Below are positions 26,237 through 35,863 of a stretch of 64,000 bases of DNA, one piece after another. The notes under the pieces are model-generated. The model worked only from the letters and a program-made list of their open reading frames with translations, searched no databases and was not told the DNA's origin. The stretch comes from Streptomyces lydicus (GTDB lineage: Bacteria; Actinomycetota; Actinomycetes; Streptomycetales; Streptomycetaceae): contig NZ_CP017157.1 of the NCBI RefSeq assembly GCF_001729485.1, forward strand, positions 4,340,001 to 4,404,000, given 5' to 3'. The stretch's first letter is position 1, and each line of letters opens with the position of its first letter. Both the position numbers and the translations under genes were made by a program.

Positions 26237-27631
26237 GTGGGCGCCAACGGGGCTGGCTCGCTGGAGCTGTTGTTCAGCGAAGCACAGGGACGCGTCCGGG
26301 TATCGGTGGCCGGGACGCCGGAAGGCACCGTTGCACTGTCCGTTCCGGTACGTCGTGAGGGGGTGAATCGGCCTCCTCGCAACCGCCAGGGCCTCCTACG
26401 GATCCAGGAAGTTGATCTGGTGACTGCTTACACGCAGTCCGCTTATGACCCTCCAAGTCTCTTGGAGAGCCGGCACTTGATCTGGGTGTTGTCAGCCGGA
26501 CGGAGATCGTGGGCCACCATCGCCTCTCGCTTCAAGGACGAGGCGTGGTCCGTTGCGGTGGCGTTGATCCGGAGTGGCGGTGTCGTACTGCGGTGCGCAG
26601 TTGACGAGGACTTGGAGCTCGCGGAGCCGCTGAGCTGGCGACTGTCTCATTCGTGGGCGCTGCAGGCGGAGGAGTTGTTGCAGGAGTTGCGGGGGTGGCG
26701 GGACCCCTATGAAGTGCGCAAGGAGCTGCTTACGCTAATGACGCCTGTTCCTGAACTGAACAGTGAACGGGCGCTGTTGGAGGGGTGCTCGGAAGGGGCC
26801 GCGCTTCGGGTTCCGTCGGGAAGCGCGGTTCGGACGGAGGCGTGGACGACGTACGAAGCCGCTGTGCGGGCGGCGTCGGTGTGGTGGCCGGCGCAGGTGG
26901 CTGAAGAGCGGTTGTCGGCTAAGGAGTTGGCCGGCCTTGCTCTGGGTGGTTCGAAGAAGTGGACCCCTGCTCGGCAGACGGCCTTTGAGAACTTGGTTGG
27001 GATGAGCTTCGACCTGGCGGTCGATGAAGCTGACATCGATATTCGCGTGAGGGGGCCGTTGCAGTGGCGGGTGGGGGCGGTGGCTGCCGATGCCGCGGTG
27101 GCCAATCCGTGGATTGCTCTGCCTGCTGGCGCGTTGCGGCTGGTGGGGGAAGTTGAGTACAGGGGCCGGGGTGTGTTTCTCGTCGAAAACTCGGACACCT
27201 TTGAGCGTGTGTGTGCGATGCCTGAGGTTACGTCGCGGTGGCTGTGTGTTTGGGGCAAGGGGTACGTCACGAATCAGCTCGTTGCGCTGCTGGAGTGGAT
27301 GCAGCCGGAGCGGTTGGCGATCTGGGGGGATCTGGATGCCGACGGGATCGCGATCATTGCCGATCTCTCTCAGCGGCTCGGCCGGAGGGTGCACGCGGTG
27401 GGGATGGAGGTGGAGTTGTGGCGTGCTGGGCCGTACCGGCAGCAGGAGCCTGAGCAGTACCTGAAGGCCCAGGCGTTGGCAGCGCAGATGGCCGTCGAGG
27501 GGCCCGTGGAGCTACGGGCGTTGGCGTCGGAGATCGCAGTGACGGGTGAGTCATGCGAGCAGGAGCCTTTGCATAGGAAGGTGCTGCCTCGTCTGGTGAA
27601 GCTGTTAGGTGGGGTGCCGGCCGGTGGATGA
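26237..27631 (+). CDS. JetD-like Toprim nuclease of a Wadjet-type SMC system
   Basis: A 464-aa protein whose C-terminal half is a Toprim domain of the DUF2220/JetD type. The Glu is in FLVENSDTFE (Glu317) and the Asp motif in IWGDLDADG (Asp365, Asp367, Asp369). In Wadjet and MksBEFG systems JetD/MksG cleaves plasmid DNA trapped by the SMC complex. The N-terminal 300 residues are the arm/CAP-like region; some 60 residues at the start have no counterpart I recognise, and the protein is longer than the usual JetD of about 400 aa. GTG 26237 follows GAGGGG. The stop overlaps the next gene by 8 bases. It is first in the operon, whereas JetD is usually last. Third-position T is more frequent than in neighbours, suggesting transfer. 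Confidence 0.75.
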   Translation: MGANGAGSLELLFSEAQGRVRVSVAGTPEGTVALSVPVRREGVNRPPRNRQGLLRIQEVDLVTAYTQSAYDPPSLLESRHLIWVLSAGRRSWATIASRFKDEAWSVAVALIRSGGVVLRCAVDEDLELAEPLSWRLSHSWALQAEELLQELRGWRDPYEVRKELLTLMTPVPELNSERALLEGCSEGAALRVPSGSAVRTEAWTTYEAAVRAASVWWPAQVAEERLSAKELAGLALGGSKKWTPARQTAFENLVGMSFDLAVDEADIDIRVRGPLQWRVGAVAADAAVANPWIALPAGALRLVGEVEYRGRGVFLVENSDTFERVCAMPEVTSRWLCVWGKGYVTNQLVALLEWMQPERLAIWGDLDADGIAIIADLSQRLGRRVHAVGMEVELWRAGPYRQQEPEQYLKAQALAAQMAVEGPVELRALASEIAVTGESCEQEPLHRKVLPRLVKLLGGVPAGG

Positions 27632-28898
27632 GCAGCTCGCGTTTGGTGATGGTGAGCAGGCGGAGTTGGCTGCGGCGGTGCAGTTGGCCAACTGGCGGGC
27701 TTTCATGGCTCCTGTGGCCGAGGACGCGGGCGCCGTGGCGAGGCATCCCGAGGTGGCTCGGGTGGCACTTGCGATCTTGAAGGTGTTTGCGGAGCATTCC
27801 GGTCCGCATGGGCTGACCCGGGCTGAGGTGCTGGAGGCGCTGGCGGATGAACCGCAGGGGTGGCCCACAGAGTTGGTCGAGCGTCGGCTGACGGTGTTGG
27901 CGAGTCTTGGGTTTCTTGAGCCGTACTTGCTGAAGGCTCATCAGGATCGGTATGTGGTACGTCCTGCGGGGTTGGCAGGGGCTTTGGCTGCCGAGAGGTT
28001 GGCTGAGCACGGGGGCGTCGACGAGTTGATCTTGTTGTTGGACCGGGCGCGGGCTGTGTTCGATCGCAGCAATCCCGATCCTGAGGCGGCTTTGGACTAC
28101 CTGGTCTCGTGCCGCAATGCGTTGCGGGTCTTCGCGTTGGATCTACAGAGGCTGGTGGCGACGGGGACGCTGGTTGAGCTGATGGAGGCGCAACGGCAGC
28201 ATGATCATCAGGGGTTCACGCGTCAGGTGAACGAGCTGAACGATGTCGTGACGAGTCGGTTCAGTGGCAATTGGGCGTTGGAGGAGGCGGCTTCGGCTCT
28301 GATTGAGGCGGAGCAATTCTACCGGCGGCAGGTCATGGCGTCGGCCGACAAGGTGCTCGCGCAGGGCGGCGGCAGTCTGAACTTTGATGTTCTGACGGTG
28401 AGCGAGTACACCGAGGCTGCGATCAAGGGCGACGTCGCGCTGTTGTCTCAGGTGGGTGCGGCGCTCGTCGGGGACGCACCACCGGTGTGGATTGATCCCG
28501 CGCAGGTGCTGGAGACGGTGTCGGGTTTTACTCCGCGCTCAAGCGGACGGGGCCGTCCTCTCGTGGTGGACGACGCTGGGCCGGAAGAGGAGCCCTGGGA
28601 GTGGGCTGAAGGGGCGCATGCTCGCGTGTTGGAGGACCGTCGTCTCTTGGCTGATGAACTGCTGGCCGGGGGCCAAGAGGTGGATCTCACCCCGGCTCTG
28701 TATGCGGCGGGCTGGCCGGGGGCCGCGTCGATCCTGACGGATGTTCTGGCGTTGGGAGACGAGCCGGGTGAGCCGTACAGCGTCGTCGTGGAGGACGCGC
28801 TGCTGGGCGACCCGGCGGCTTCTGTCACGTACTTGCACCCGTTGCTGCTGCGCAAGCGGGTTGTGGGCGGAGAAGCGGGCGGTGGGGACGGTGTTTGA
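27624..28898 (+). CDS. JetA-like kleisin subunit
   Basis: A 424-aa mostly helical protein with winged-helix-like character at the start (HPEVARVALAILKVFAEHSG, LTRAEVLEALADEP), an internal long-helix region (PEAALDYLVSCRNALRVFAL) and a C-terminal wHTH-like end, in keeping with MukF/JetA-type kleisins. The assignment rests on position between Toprim and KITE/SMC genes plus fold character, not on a diagnostic motif. GTG 27624 (GTG GAT GAG CAG) is chosen; an earlier GTG at 27609 is in frame. It overlaps the previous gene and is overlapped by the next, so the four genes form one coupled operon. It would bridge the SMC heads and recruit the KITE subunit. Confidence 0.6.
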   Translation: MDEQLAFGDGEQAELAAAVQLANWRAFMAPVAEDAGAVARHPEVARVALAILKVFAEHSGPHGLTRAEVLEALADEPQGWPTELVERRLTVLASLGFLEPYLLKAHQDRYVVRPAGLAGALAAERLAEHGGVDELILLLDRARAVFDRSNPDPEAALDYLVSCRNALRVFALDLQRLVATGTLVELMEAQRQHDHQGFTRQVNELNDVVTSRFSGNWALEEAASALIEAEQFYRRQVMASADKVLAQGGGSLNFDVLTVSEYTEAAIKGDVALLSQVGAALVGDAPPVWIDPAQVLETVSGFTPRSSGRGRPLVVDDAGPEEEPWEWAEGAHARVLEDRRLLADELLAGGQEVDLTPALYAAGWPGAASILTDVLALGDEPGEPYSVVVEDALLGDPAASVTYLHPLLLRKRVVGGEAGGGDGV

Positions 28899-30174
28899 GG
28901 GAGGCTCTTCGTCTGGGGCGCAGGCAGCGGAGGAGCTGCAGGCGCAGGTGCTGTTGGGGCGGTTGCGTGCTCGGGGTGTGGCGTCGGCTGCTGTGGCCGA
29001 GCCCGTGTTGGGGCAGGCGGCGACCGCGGCGGGTGCGAGCGGACGCCGGGTGCTGCGTGTCGGTGATATGGGGACAGACGATCTGGTGGTGCTGGGATGG
29101 GATGCGGAGACAGCTCCCGTCGCCGGGATTCCGATGGCGGGGTGGCGGGTGGGGCTGGCGCCGGTGGCGACGCTGGCGTGGGCGGCGTGTCTGCGTGCAG
29201 CATGGCCACGCCCGGAACTGCAGCCGTTCCCGGGAGTGCCCTTCCGGCGAGCGGACGTGATGTCGCTGTGCGCGGGGTTGGGGGCGGATGAGGACACGGT
29301 GAAGCGGGCCGTAGACGGAGTCCTGCAGGAGGCCCACTTCGTTGTGGCGCACGGGGATGTGCTGCGGCTGGGGCCGGCCGTCGCGGCGTTGCCGGCTGTG
29401 GTGGTGGAAGGGCTCCGGCGCGGGCATCATCTGCTGCCCGCGCTGGGCGCGGAGGAATCGGCCGGTGGGCAGGAGCGGGGTGCGGAGGGGGTGCCGGCGC
29501 TGGAGGTCGGTGACGGGGACCCCCTGGTGGGGGAAACGGTTGACGAGCATCTGATCCGGTCGGTGATCGCCACCCTGGAGACCGCTCGGGTTCCTTTGCC
29601 GCGGGCGAACTTGCCCATGCTGGCTGATCCGGCACTGCGGGCCCGGGTCGAAGCGACTCTCGGGCGTTGCGGACGACAGCTGCTGCAGACGGAAGAGGGC
29701 AACTGGATCACTGGCTTCCTTAATCCTGTCACCGATGCGCTGGTGGCCGAGGGGGTCGGCACGCTGGGCGATGTGGAGCGGGCGGTCTTGGCTCTGGTAC
29801 TCCTGCACACGGTGGCACTCCCCCGTGCTCAGGGGCGGCACCGGCACAGCCGGTGGACCGGCGAATCGCACACGGTCACCCTGGCGGTGCTCGCTTCCAA
29901 CAGGAAGATCACCAAAACGGCGATCAGTGCGGCACTGCGCCGTCTCAAGGGAGCGGGCTTGGTTGCGGAGAAGACTGCAGGCCGGTATCTGCCGGGGCCT
30001 GCTCTGGACCGGCTGACTGCGGAGCGCAGCAACCTGCTGTGGGAGGACCTGGTCCTCGTGGGCCGGCCCGACGGTCATCTCGCTGCCGCGATCAGACGTC
30101 GCCGACAGCCGGATGTCCGCCCTGCTCGCGAGGCCGATACCTCCGGGGGCCGCGCGGAGAGGGGAACTGTGTGA
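28882..30174 (+). CDS. JetB-like KITE/winged-helix subunit
   Basis: A 430-aa protein with several winged-helix segments: RRADVMSLCAGLGADEDTVK, EHLIRSVIATLETARVPLPR, and a C-terminal wHTH (ASNRKITKTAISAALRRLKG, then GLVAEKTAGRYLPG). MukE/JetB/KITE proteins are dimers of tandem winged helices that bind the kleisin. At 430 aa this is about twice a typical JetB, so it may be two KITE units in one chain. GTG 28882 has GGAG about 9 bases upstream and overlaps the JetA-like stop; GTG 28891 is an alternative. Its TGA overlaps the SMC start as GTGA (30171-30174). Function inferred from operon place and fold. Confidence 0.6.
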   Translation: MGTVFEGGSSSGAQAAEELQAQVLLGRLRARGVASAAVAEPVLGQAATAAGASGRRVLRVGDMGTDDLVVLGWDAETAPVAGIPMAGWRVGLAPVATLAWAACLRAAWPRPELQPFPGVPFRRADVMSLCAGLGADEDTVKRAVDGVLQEAHFVVAHGDVLRLGPAVAALPAVVVEGLRRGHHLLPALGAEESAGGQERGAEGVPALEVGDGDPLVGETVDEHLIRSVIATLETARVPLPRANLPMLADPALRARVEATLGRCGRQLLQTEEGNWITGFLNPVTDALVAEGVGTLGDVERAVLALVLLHTVALPRAQGRHRHSRWTGESHTVTLAVLASNRKITKTAISAALRRLKGAGLVAEKTAGRYLPGPALDRLTAERSNLLWEDLVLVGRPDGHLAAAIRRRRQPDVRPAREADTSGGRAERGTV

Positions 30175-33100
30175 GCGAGCAACCCTCCGGTGGCGCCCTC
30201 GGGAAGCTTGGGGTGATCGGTACGAGGCAGTTGGTGGCCGTGCAGACGTTCTTCATCGCGCGATTGACCTCACATCCTGTGGCTCTTGTTCCCGGCACGT
30301 TTGTGGCCGTGACGGGCCGGGGGCCGAAGGATTCCAACGAGTCGGGCAAGACAAGCTTCCTGGCTGCGGTGGCGCTGTTGTTGGGAGATCCGGAGTGGCG
30401 GATGACAGGGGGCGGCTCGGTGCATGCGCCGAAGCTGCTGTTCGAGCCCGTGACGGCCGGAGCGTCGCCAGAGGTCAGTGAGCCCGCTCAGGTGGGCTAC
30501 GTGGTGGGGGTCTTTGCTGATCCTGAGGATCCTCAGGTCAGTGCTCACACGGTATGGCTGCAGGTATCGGCGAAGTCGCCGCATGTCGAGGTGCGGCACA
30601 GAGCGGGGGTGCATCTGCTGGTTGATGGGGACGACCGCAGTCAGCACGAGGGGGCTGCCAGCTTCTTCCGCAGGCTCGGCGGGAAACCATTGGGTGCGAT
30701 GGAGTACGCCGAAGTTCTGTACGGGCGTGCGCCGCGGCTGCTCGCCTACATCGTCAGCCGCGGCGGCATGCGGTCGCGGCCGTCGCTGCTGAAGCTGGAC
30801 GCGGGTACGTTCACGCCGGTCCAGATCGGGGATGCCTTGGTCAATCTCACGGGCAGAGCCGGGATGCTGGCCCGTGACGTGCAGGATCGCCAGGAGTTGG
30901 AGCAGACCCAGAAGGACCTGGCTGAGGCGCTGAAGAATGCGGAGAGTTCCTACCGAGATGAAGAGCAGATCCTCCACGCTGTAGCGACCCGGGAACGTGC
31001 ACGCCTCGAGACGGGCCGGGCGCATGAACTGTGGCGGCTTGCTTCGGCACGCGACTACGTGGACACGGTGGTCGCCGAGCGCCGCATCGAGACCCATCTC
31101 ATCATGTTCGCCGGGTTGTTGGAGGAGTTGTCGGAGCGTGAGAGCGGTGTGGGGAAGCAGTTGGCCGAGGCGCGCGACACGCGTCTGCTGGAACGCACGG
31201 CCAAAGATGCCCGCCAGCTCAAGATCCAGGCTCAGCGGCTCTTGGAGGAAGCCAATGAAAAGCGGGGAGAACTCCACGGGGCTCTCAAAGGGGTGGAAAA
31301 GGAGCAGCGCGCCGCACAGGCGCGGGCTGAGGGATACGACGGGCCGACGTCGGCCGAGCTCGCTGAACTTCTCGCCACGCACCAAGGTGACCTTGTAGCG
31401 GCGAAAGCGGATCTGCTGCGGGCCGACGAGCGGGTCGACAAGACGGGCCGGGAGCTGGCTGATGCCCGTGAGGGACGCACGGGCCAGACGGCTGCTGTTC
31501 TGCAGGCGCTGCACGCTGGCCCGTGCCCCGGCGCGGTGGGGCTCATGGCCAGCACGCGTCTGCATCCCGATGCCCGCTCCCTGTGGGAGGCGCGGCTGGC
31601 TCCATGGAGCGATGCGGTCTGTGTTCCCCCGAGCCTATTGGACGCTGCGGTGGAGGCCGTCCGGGACTTTCCGGGGACAGTGCTCATCGCCGGGCCCCCG
31701 GCCGGTGCCTTACCGGCTCGTCCTGCCGCGGGCTGGCCGGCGGGCATCGCCGACGCGGCCCCGTTGGCACGCTCCTTCCTGCAGGCCCTGGCCGACGCGA
31801 CCACCGTGGAGCAGCCGCCGCACGCCTCTCTCCCGAGTCTGGGAGTGCATGTCGTCGGCGGCTTCGAGCGGCCGATCGTCGGGCAGGCTGACATCTGTGC
31901 TCACCTCGAGGAACAGCTTGTCCGGGAACGCGCCGAGCAGGATGCTGTCTCAGCTGCGATCGGACTGTGTGAACGCCGGCTCACCGCGCTGAGCCGGGAC
32001 ATCGACCGGGCGAAGGCGAAGGAGGTGGCATCACGGCTCGCCGATCAGGCACACAACCTGGAGGAGGCCCTCGCCGCGCACGACGAGACGCTGCCCGGGC
32101 TCAGGAGCAGCGCAGCGACTGCCGCCGAGGCAGCCGTGCGCGCTGGGGACGCATTCGAGGGCGCGACGAAGCGTGTCCAGGGCTTGCTGGAGTCGGTTCA
32201 GAAGGTCAAGAAGGAGATCGGACAGACGACGCAGAAGCGCGACCGCATGCTCGAGTTACGGGGAAAGGGACCGGCTCACCCCGGTCTGGTCTGGACGGAT
32301 TCGTTACCGGAGGCTCTGGCAGCGTTGAACTGGAGCGCGGTTCCCCCGGACGAGGTGGGCGCCGAACCCACCCAGGGCATCAGCATCCATGCAGTCGTTC
32401 CTGGTGATCGGGAGCGGGCGGTCGAGCGGCGCATCAGCGGCGAGCTCCTCGGGGAAAGCCGGGCCCGCCTGTCCTCGGCACTCGCCCGCCTGTCGGCGGA
32501 CTCCCACAGCACCGGCGTCGCCACCCCCGAACTAGCCAACGCTCTGCACCATCAGGAAGCCCATATCGAAGACCCCCACGGCGCCATCTTCCGCGACTCG
32601 CTCTCGGCGCTGGTGACCTGGCTGGCCGACAATGAGGAGCAGGACAGGGGCGCTCGCGAACAGGTAGACGTCAAGCGCGCCGAGCGCGCCACCGAGCACC
32701 GCTACCTCCAGGACATCGTCGAGGAGACGCGCGAGGGCCTCGCCCAGACCCAACAGTCCATCAAGGAACGCGTCCTGGGCTCCCTGCGCCGCATCAGCGA
32801 CAAGCTCAACGAGCTCCACAGCCGCGAGGGGTACAAAGCTGATCTGCTGTGCGATGTCACGGAGCCGCAGACCGCGCAGGACCAATGGGTGTGCCATGTC
32901 GTTCCGCGGTGGCAGCGCAACCCCAACGGCCCGCTACTGCCCTATGACAGGCCGACCAACACCGCTCAGGAGAAGCTGTTCTCCATTCACCTCGTCCTGG
33001 CCGCCTTGCTGGCGGCGCCGGACGCCCGCGGCCGCATTCTGATCCTCGATGAACTCGGCGACTCCCTGGGCGCCGAGCATCGCCGGGAAGTCATTGCGGC

Positions 33101-33317
33101 TCTGCGTGACGCGGCCCAGGATCACGGCATCACTGTCCTGGCCACCTGCCAGGACGTGCTGATGACCGATGTGCGGCTCATCTGCGGTCAGATCCTGCAG
33201 TTCCGCTACTACTCCAAGTCCGACGCCCTCAACCGGCCCACCCTCATGTTCGGGCTCGATGACAACGGCCGGCGTGTCCAGCTCACACTCGACGCGCTGG
33301 TCAGCAGCCGCGCCTGA
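30171..33317 (+). CDS. JetC-like SMC ATPase
   Basis: A 1048-aa SMC/MukB-like ATPase. Walker A is G51-P-K-D-S-N-E-S-G-K60-T61; a long coiled-coil arm (about 245-420 and 620-860, Glu/Gln/Arg/Ala heptads) surrounds a central hinge-like globular section (about 440-600). The C-terminal head has TAQEKLFSIHLVLAALL near the signature position and Walker B ILILDELGD (Asp960, Glu961), then a switch-like TVLATCQD. Such subunits extrude DNA loops and, with JetA/B/D, sense and destroy small circular plasmids. GTG 30171 follows GAGAGGGGA and overlaps the previous stop. A hairpin (33340-33364) closes the operon. The 3' half has codon use closer to the host than the first three genes. Confidence 0.8.
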   Translation: MSEQPSGGALGKLGVIGTRQLVAVQTFFIARLTSHPVALVPGTFVAVTGRGPKDSNESGKTSFLAAVALLLGDPEWRMTGGGSVHAPKLLFEPVTAGASPEVSEPAQVGYVVGVFADPEDPQVSAHTVWLQVSAKSPHVEVRHRAGVHLLVDGDDRSQHEGAASFFRRLGGKPLGAMEYAEVLYGRAPRLLAYIVSRGGMRSRPSLLKLDAGTFTPVQIGDALVNLTGRAGMLARDVQDRQELEQTQKDLAEALKNAESSYRDEEQILHAVATRERARLETGRAHELWRLASARDYVDTVVAERRIETHLIMFAGLLEELSERESGVGKQLAEARDTRLLERTAKDARQLKIQAQRLLEEANEKRGELHGALKGVEKEQRAAQARAEGYDGPTSAELAELLATHQGDLVAAKADLLRADERVDKTGRELADAREGRTGQTAAVLQALHAGPCPGAVGLMASTRLHPDARSLWEARLAPWSDAVCVPPSLLDAAVEAVRDFPGTVLIAGPPAGALPARPAAGWPAGIADAAPLARSFLQALADATTVEQPPHASLPSLGVHVVGGFERPIVGQADICAHLEEQLVRERAEQDAVSAAIGLCERRLTALSRDIDRAKAKEVASRLADQAHNLEEALAAHDETLPGLRSSAATAAEAAVRAGDAFEGATKRVQGLLESVQKVKKEIGQTTQKRDRMLELRGKGPAHPGLVWTDSLPEALAALNWSAVPPDEVGAEPTQGISIHAVVPGDRERAVERRISGELLGESRARLSSALARLSADSHSTGVATPELANALHHQEAHIEDPHGAIFRDSLSALVTWLADNEEQDRGAREQVDVKRAERATEHRYLQDIVEETREGLAQTQQSIKERVLGSLRRISDKLNELHSREGYKADLLCDVTEPQTAQDQWVCHVVPRWQRNPNGPLLPYDRPTNTAQEKLFSIHLVLAALLAAPDARGRILILDELGDSLGAEHRREVIAALRDAAQDHGITVLATCQDVLMTDVRLICGQILQFRYYSKSDALNRPTLMFGLDDNGRRVQLTLDALVSSRA

Positions 33318-33339
33318 CCTGCCTTATCTGGCGCCTCCC

Positions 33340-33364
33340 CTCACGCTGACATGAGAAGCGTGAG
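33340..33364 (+). terminator. hairpin after the SMC operon
   Basis: Perfect 8-bp arms CTCACGCT (33340-33347) and AGCGTGAG (33357-33364), 23 bases past the stop. Confidence 0.5.
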
Positions 33365-33529
33365 ACCGGCTCTGGCGCTCAGGCAGCAAGGCCATTCGGT
33401 CCTCGGGTGAGCTCAGCCGGAATTAGGTGCGCTGTTCCCGTCCGGGGTCCGCGTCGACGGCTGATTCTTCGACCCGCCCCGCGATGCCTGGGTGGTGCGT
33501 CTGGGCGCCTTCGACGCCGAGGTCTGACG

Positions 33530-33706
33530 ATGCTGAACCGTCTGTTCGACGCCGCGTCCCGCTACCGCACCCGGATCAGCCTCAAGCCCGTCGTCGCCGC
33601 CGCGCACTGGGCATGGCCCGTCCTCGACGACGGCGGCGAGCTGGCCCGGATCGCGGCGGCGTCCGCAGACCGCGGGCGGCGCCTGGGCCACCTGCCCGCG
33701 GCCTGA
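33530..33706 (+). CDS. small hypothetical protein
   Basis: ATG 33530 overlaps the stop region of an upstream gene fragment (TCTGACGATG arrangement, typical of coupled genes). It encodes 58 residues: MLNRLFDAASRYRTRISLKP, then HWAWPVLDDGGELARI and a basic end. No family recognised; similar short ORFs occur in actinobacterial plasmid or ICE gene sets. Low certainty. Confidence 0.35.
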   Translation: MLNRLFDAASRYRTRISLKPVVAAAHWAWPVLDDGGELARIAAASADRGRRLGHLPAA

Positions 33707-33859
33707 CCTGCCGCCGACTTGCAAAGGTCACGTTGTGCGGATGCGGGTGCACCCTTGCGGCATGTGGGCACATCGTCCGCTTGGCGGACTGCGGATCCAT
33801 CTCTCGGCCTGGCCGTGAGGCTCCCGGGCGCAGCACGTTGCACGAGGCCCGCAGAACCG

Positions 33860-33895
33860 CTGAAGGCCGCCCGGTGACTGCCGGGCGGCCTTCAG
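33860..33895. terminator. strong GC-rich hairpin
   Basis: Perfect 15-bp arms (33860-33874, 33881-33895) with a 6-nt loop; orientation relative to a gene is unclear because flanking ORFs are fragments. Confidence 0.55.
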
Positions 33896-34265
33896 GAGTG
33901 TCTGCACCCTGGGTGTGTGGCCTGCCCCTCTCGGGGCTACCAGGGACGGGGCCAGGGTCTTCACTACTCAGTGCACTGATCCCCCACACTCGACGAGGTC
34001 CACAGGCCGGCAGGGGGGTGAGCCTTCTCTGCGGCACCTGTGCAGCGGCCGGTCCGTGCCTGCCCGTATTCCTCAAAGACGACCCGGCCCCGCCGGGCAG
34101 GCGTAGACCGCCGCTCTGGGCACAACGTCCGTTCCCGGGCGCCGCCCGGATCTCGGAACCGGCCCCTTTGCCAAGTCATGCCCCTCCCTGGAGGGAAATC
34201 CTGCCGCACATCCGGGCGTGTCCTGCCCGGCAATGGCCACCTGAAAGCGCCCCACGAGGGAGGCC

Positions 34266-34900
34266 ATGCGCATGGTTACCGCGCACCATCTGGACAAGCG
34301 GGGGCAGTTGGTGTCCGTCGCGCCCGCCGAGCTGGTGGGGTAGCACTGGAGGAGCGCCGTCCCTCAACGAAGCCGGTGGCCTACCGAGGGCGCCCGGGCA
34401 AGCTGTCGAACTGGTGGTGCGCGACGACCGGCAGCCATGTGGTGTGCGGGTCGCTGCGGGTCCGCGGGGTGGCCCTCGAGCTGGACTTCGACCCGGGCAT
34501 CGCCTGGATCGGCGGGGAACCGTTGGAGCTGCGCTGGCGGGGCGCGCGGGGCAAGCGCCGCTGGCGCCCCGACTTCATGGTGCGGACCGTCAGTGGGACG
34601 GGGCACGCGGTGGTCGTCGCACCAGACAAGGATGACGGGCCACAGTGGCGGGAGAACCTGGAGGTGCTAGACGAAGTCGCCCCAGCCTCAGGCTGGCGGA
34701 TACCGGTGCACCACGTGCCGGCAAAGATGCGCCTGGAGAATCTGGAGCTGGCGGGCGAGTACCGGAAACCGGTGCCAGTCCCGGCCGAGGAGCAGGAGGC
34801 GCTGGAGGCGGCCTTCTGTCGCGAACGCCCCATGCAGAGGGAGCGTTGGCATGTGGCATGCCGCAGGGGCCTGCTATGGATCTGGCGTACCGGCTGGTAA
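34266..34900 (+). pseudogene. TnsA-like transposase endonuclease subunit (one frameshift)
   Basis: ATG 34266 follows GGGAGG and reads MRMVTAHHLDKRGQLVSVAP then AELVG before TAG. One more G in the run at 34337-34340 would continue into VALEERRPSTKPVAYRGRPG and the open frame to 34900. The core FDPGIAWIGGEPLELRW, then KRRWRPDFMVR and a DKDDGPQWRENLEV segment matches TnsA-like nucleases, with the Asp of RPDF and a following acidic/Gln residue near the active site. TnsA cuts the 5' ends of Tn7-like elements alongside TnsB. The C-terminus (residues after EYRKPVPV) is atypical. A truncated TnsB-like start follows. Confidence 0.6.
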
Positions 34901-34974
34901 CGGCAGCGGCGCCTGGCGGTGCACTGGGACCGGCCGCTGGGGCCGTGGGCGACCGCCTGGCGTAGGCCACGGCG

Positions 34975-35157
34975 TGAGCGCCGCGGAGGGATTCACGCCG
35001 GGGCAGGTGCGTCTGGGCGATGGGGTGCGGTGGCTGGACGGCGCCTACCAGGTGGTCGCCTGGAGGTAATTGTTGCAGTAGAAGGAGTCGAGGGGTTCTC
35101 GGTCGACCCGAAAGATGGTTCGCCGGAAGTGGCCTTCCTGCGGCCTATGAAAGGGTA
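34975..35157 (+). pseudogene. start of a TnsB/TniA-like transposase, truncated and frameshifted
   Basis: GTG 34975 gives VSAAEGFTPGQVRLGDGVRW then LDGAYQVVAW before a stop; the next frame continues EGVEGFSVDPKDGSPEVAFL to 35157. The GDGVRWLDGAYQVVA pattern resembles the N-terminal barrel that opens these transposases (GDxVxFDGxxYxVV). The remaining 600 or so codons are missing. Confidence 0.45.
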
Positions 35158-35863
35158 GGCGAAGAGTTGAAGATGCAGTACTGGAGGTCATGAATCGTCA
35201 GCGCCAGAAGGCTGGCGAGTACTTCATTGGCCGGGTTGTGCTCGGCGATATGGGCGCAGAAGCGCCAGGGGCCCTCGGTGGCGGAGGCTGCTGAGAGCGT
35301 GAGCCCGAGGCTGGGCTGGGATGCATGCCCCAGGCATGACCGCGCAGCATCACCTGGTCAGGACCGTATTTCTGGCCATAGTGCCAGCCGTTCTCCCGCT
35401 TCAGCTTCGCTGGCCGGGGCTGCTTGCCGAACTGCTTGCGTCCTCGCGGTGTTGCAACAACATACCGTCAGCGCATTCAGGCGGCCACGCCTGGTACCGA
35501 CCACGACACTTCCAACGCACCGTCATTCCGGTAGTCCCCTAGCAGGCCCGGACCTCACGCCTCGCTGACGAGTCGACGAGGTGCAGGCACGCCGCCGCGG
35601 ACGTCGCCGCGCTGCAGCGCACGAGGTTGCCTCCTGCCGGAGCCGACGCCTGGTGACTTCGGCGTGGTGAGGCAACTCTGATGCCCGAGACAACCGCCTT
35701 GTGTCGAACTCCATGCCTGCCCCCCGCCGTCATGAGGCGGCGGGCAGCAGGCACGTCCGATGTGTTTGCACTGCCGGGTCGCTGCTGCCGAGAGCCTGGA
35801 CGCAACGGGCTCCCAGCCGCATCCGCACTGAATGCTTTCTGCGCTCGGTGCGGCGACGGGCGG
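35158..35863. other. intergenic region downstream of transposon remnants
   Basis: No gene recognised on either strand. It likely marks the junction between the accessory island and the terpene locus. Confidence 0.4.

Larger units (their letters stand above)
33318..34265. other. intergenic stretch between SMC operon and TnsA-like gene
   Basis: Holds the operon terminator, a C-terminal gene fragment ending at about 33528 (FFDPPRDAWVVRLGAFDAEV then stop), the 58-codon frame at 33530-33706, and a strong hairpin at 33860-33895. Nothing recognised in 33900-34265. The fragments suggest an eroded mobile-element edge. Confidence 0.4.
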
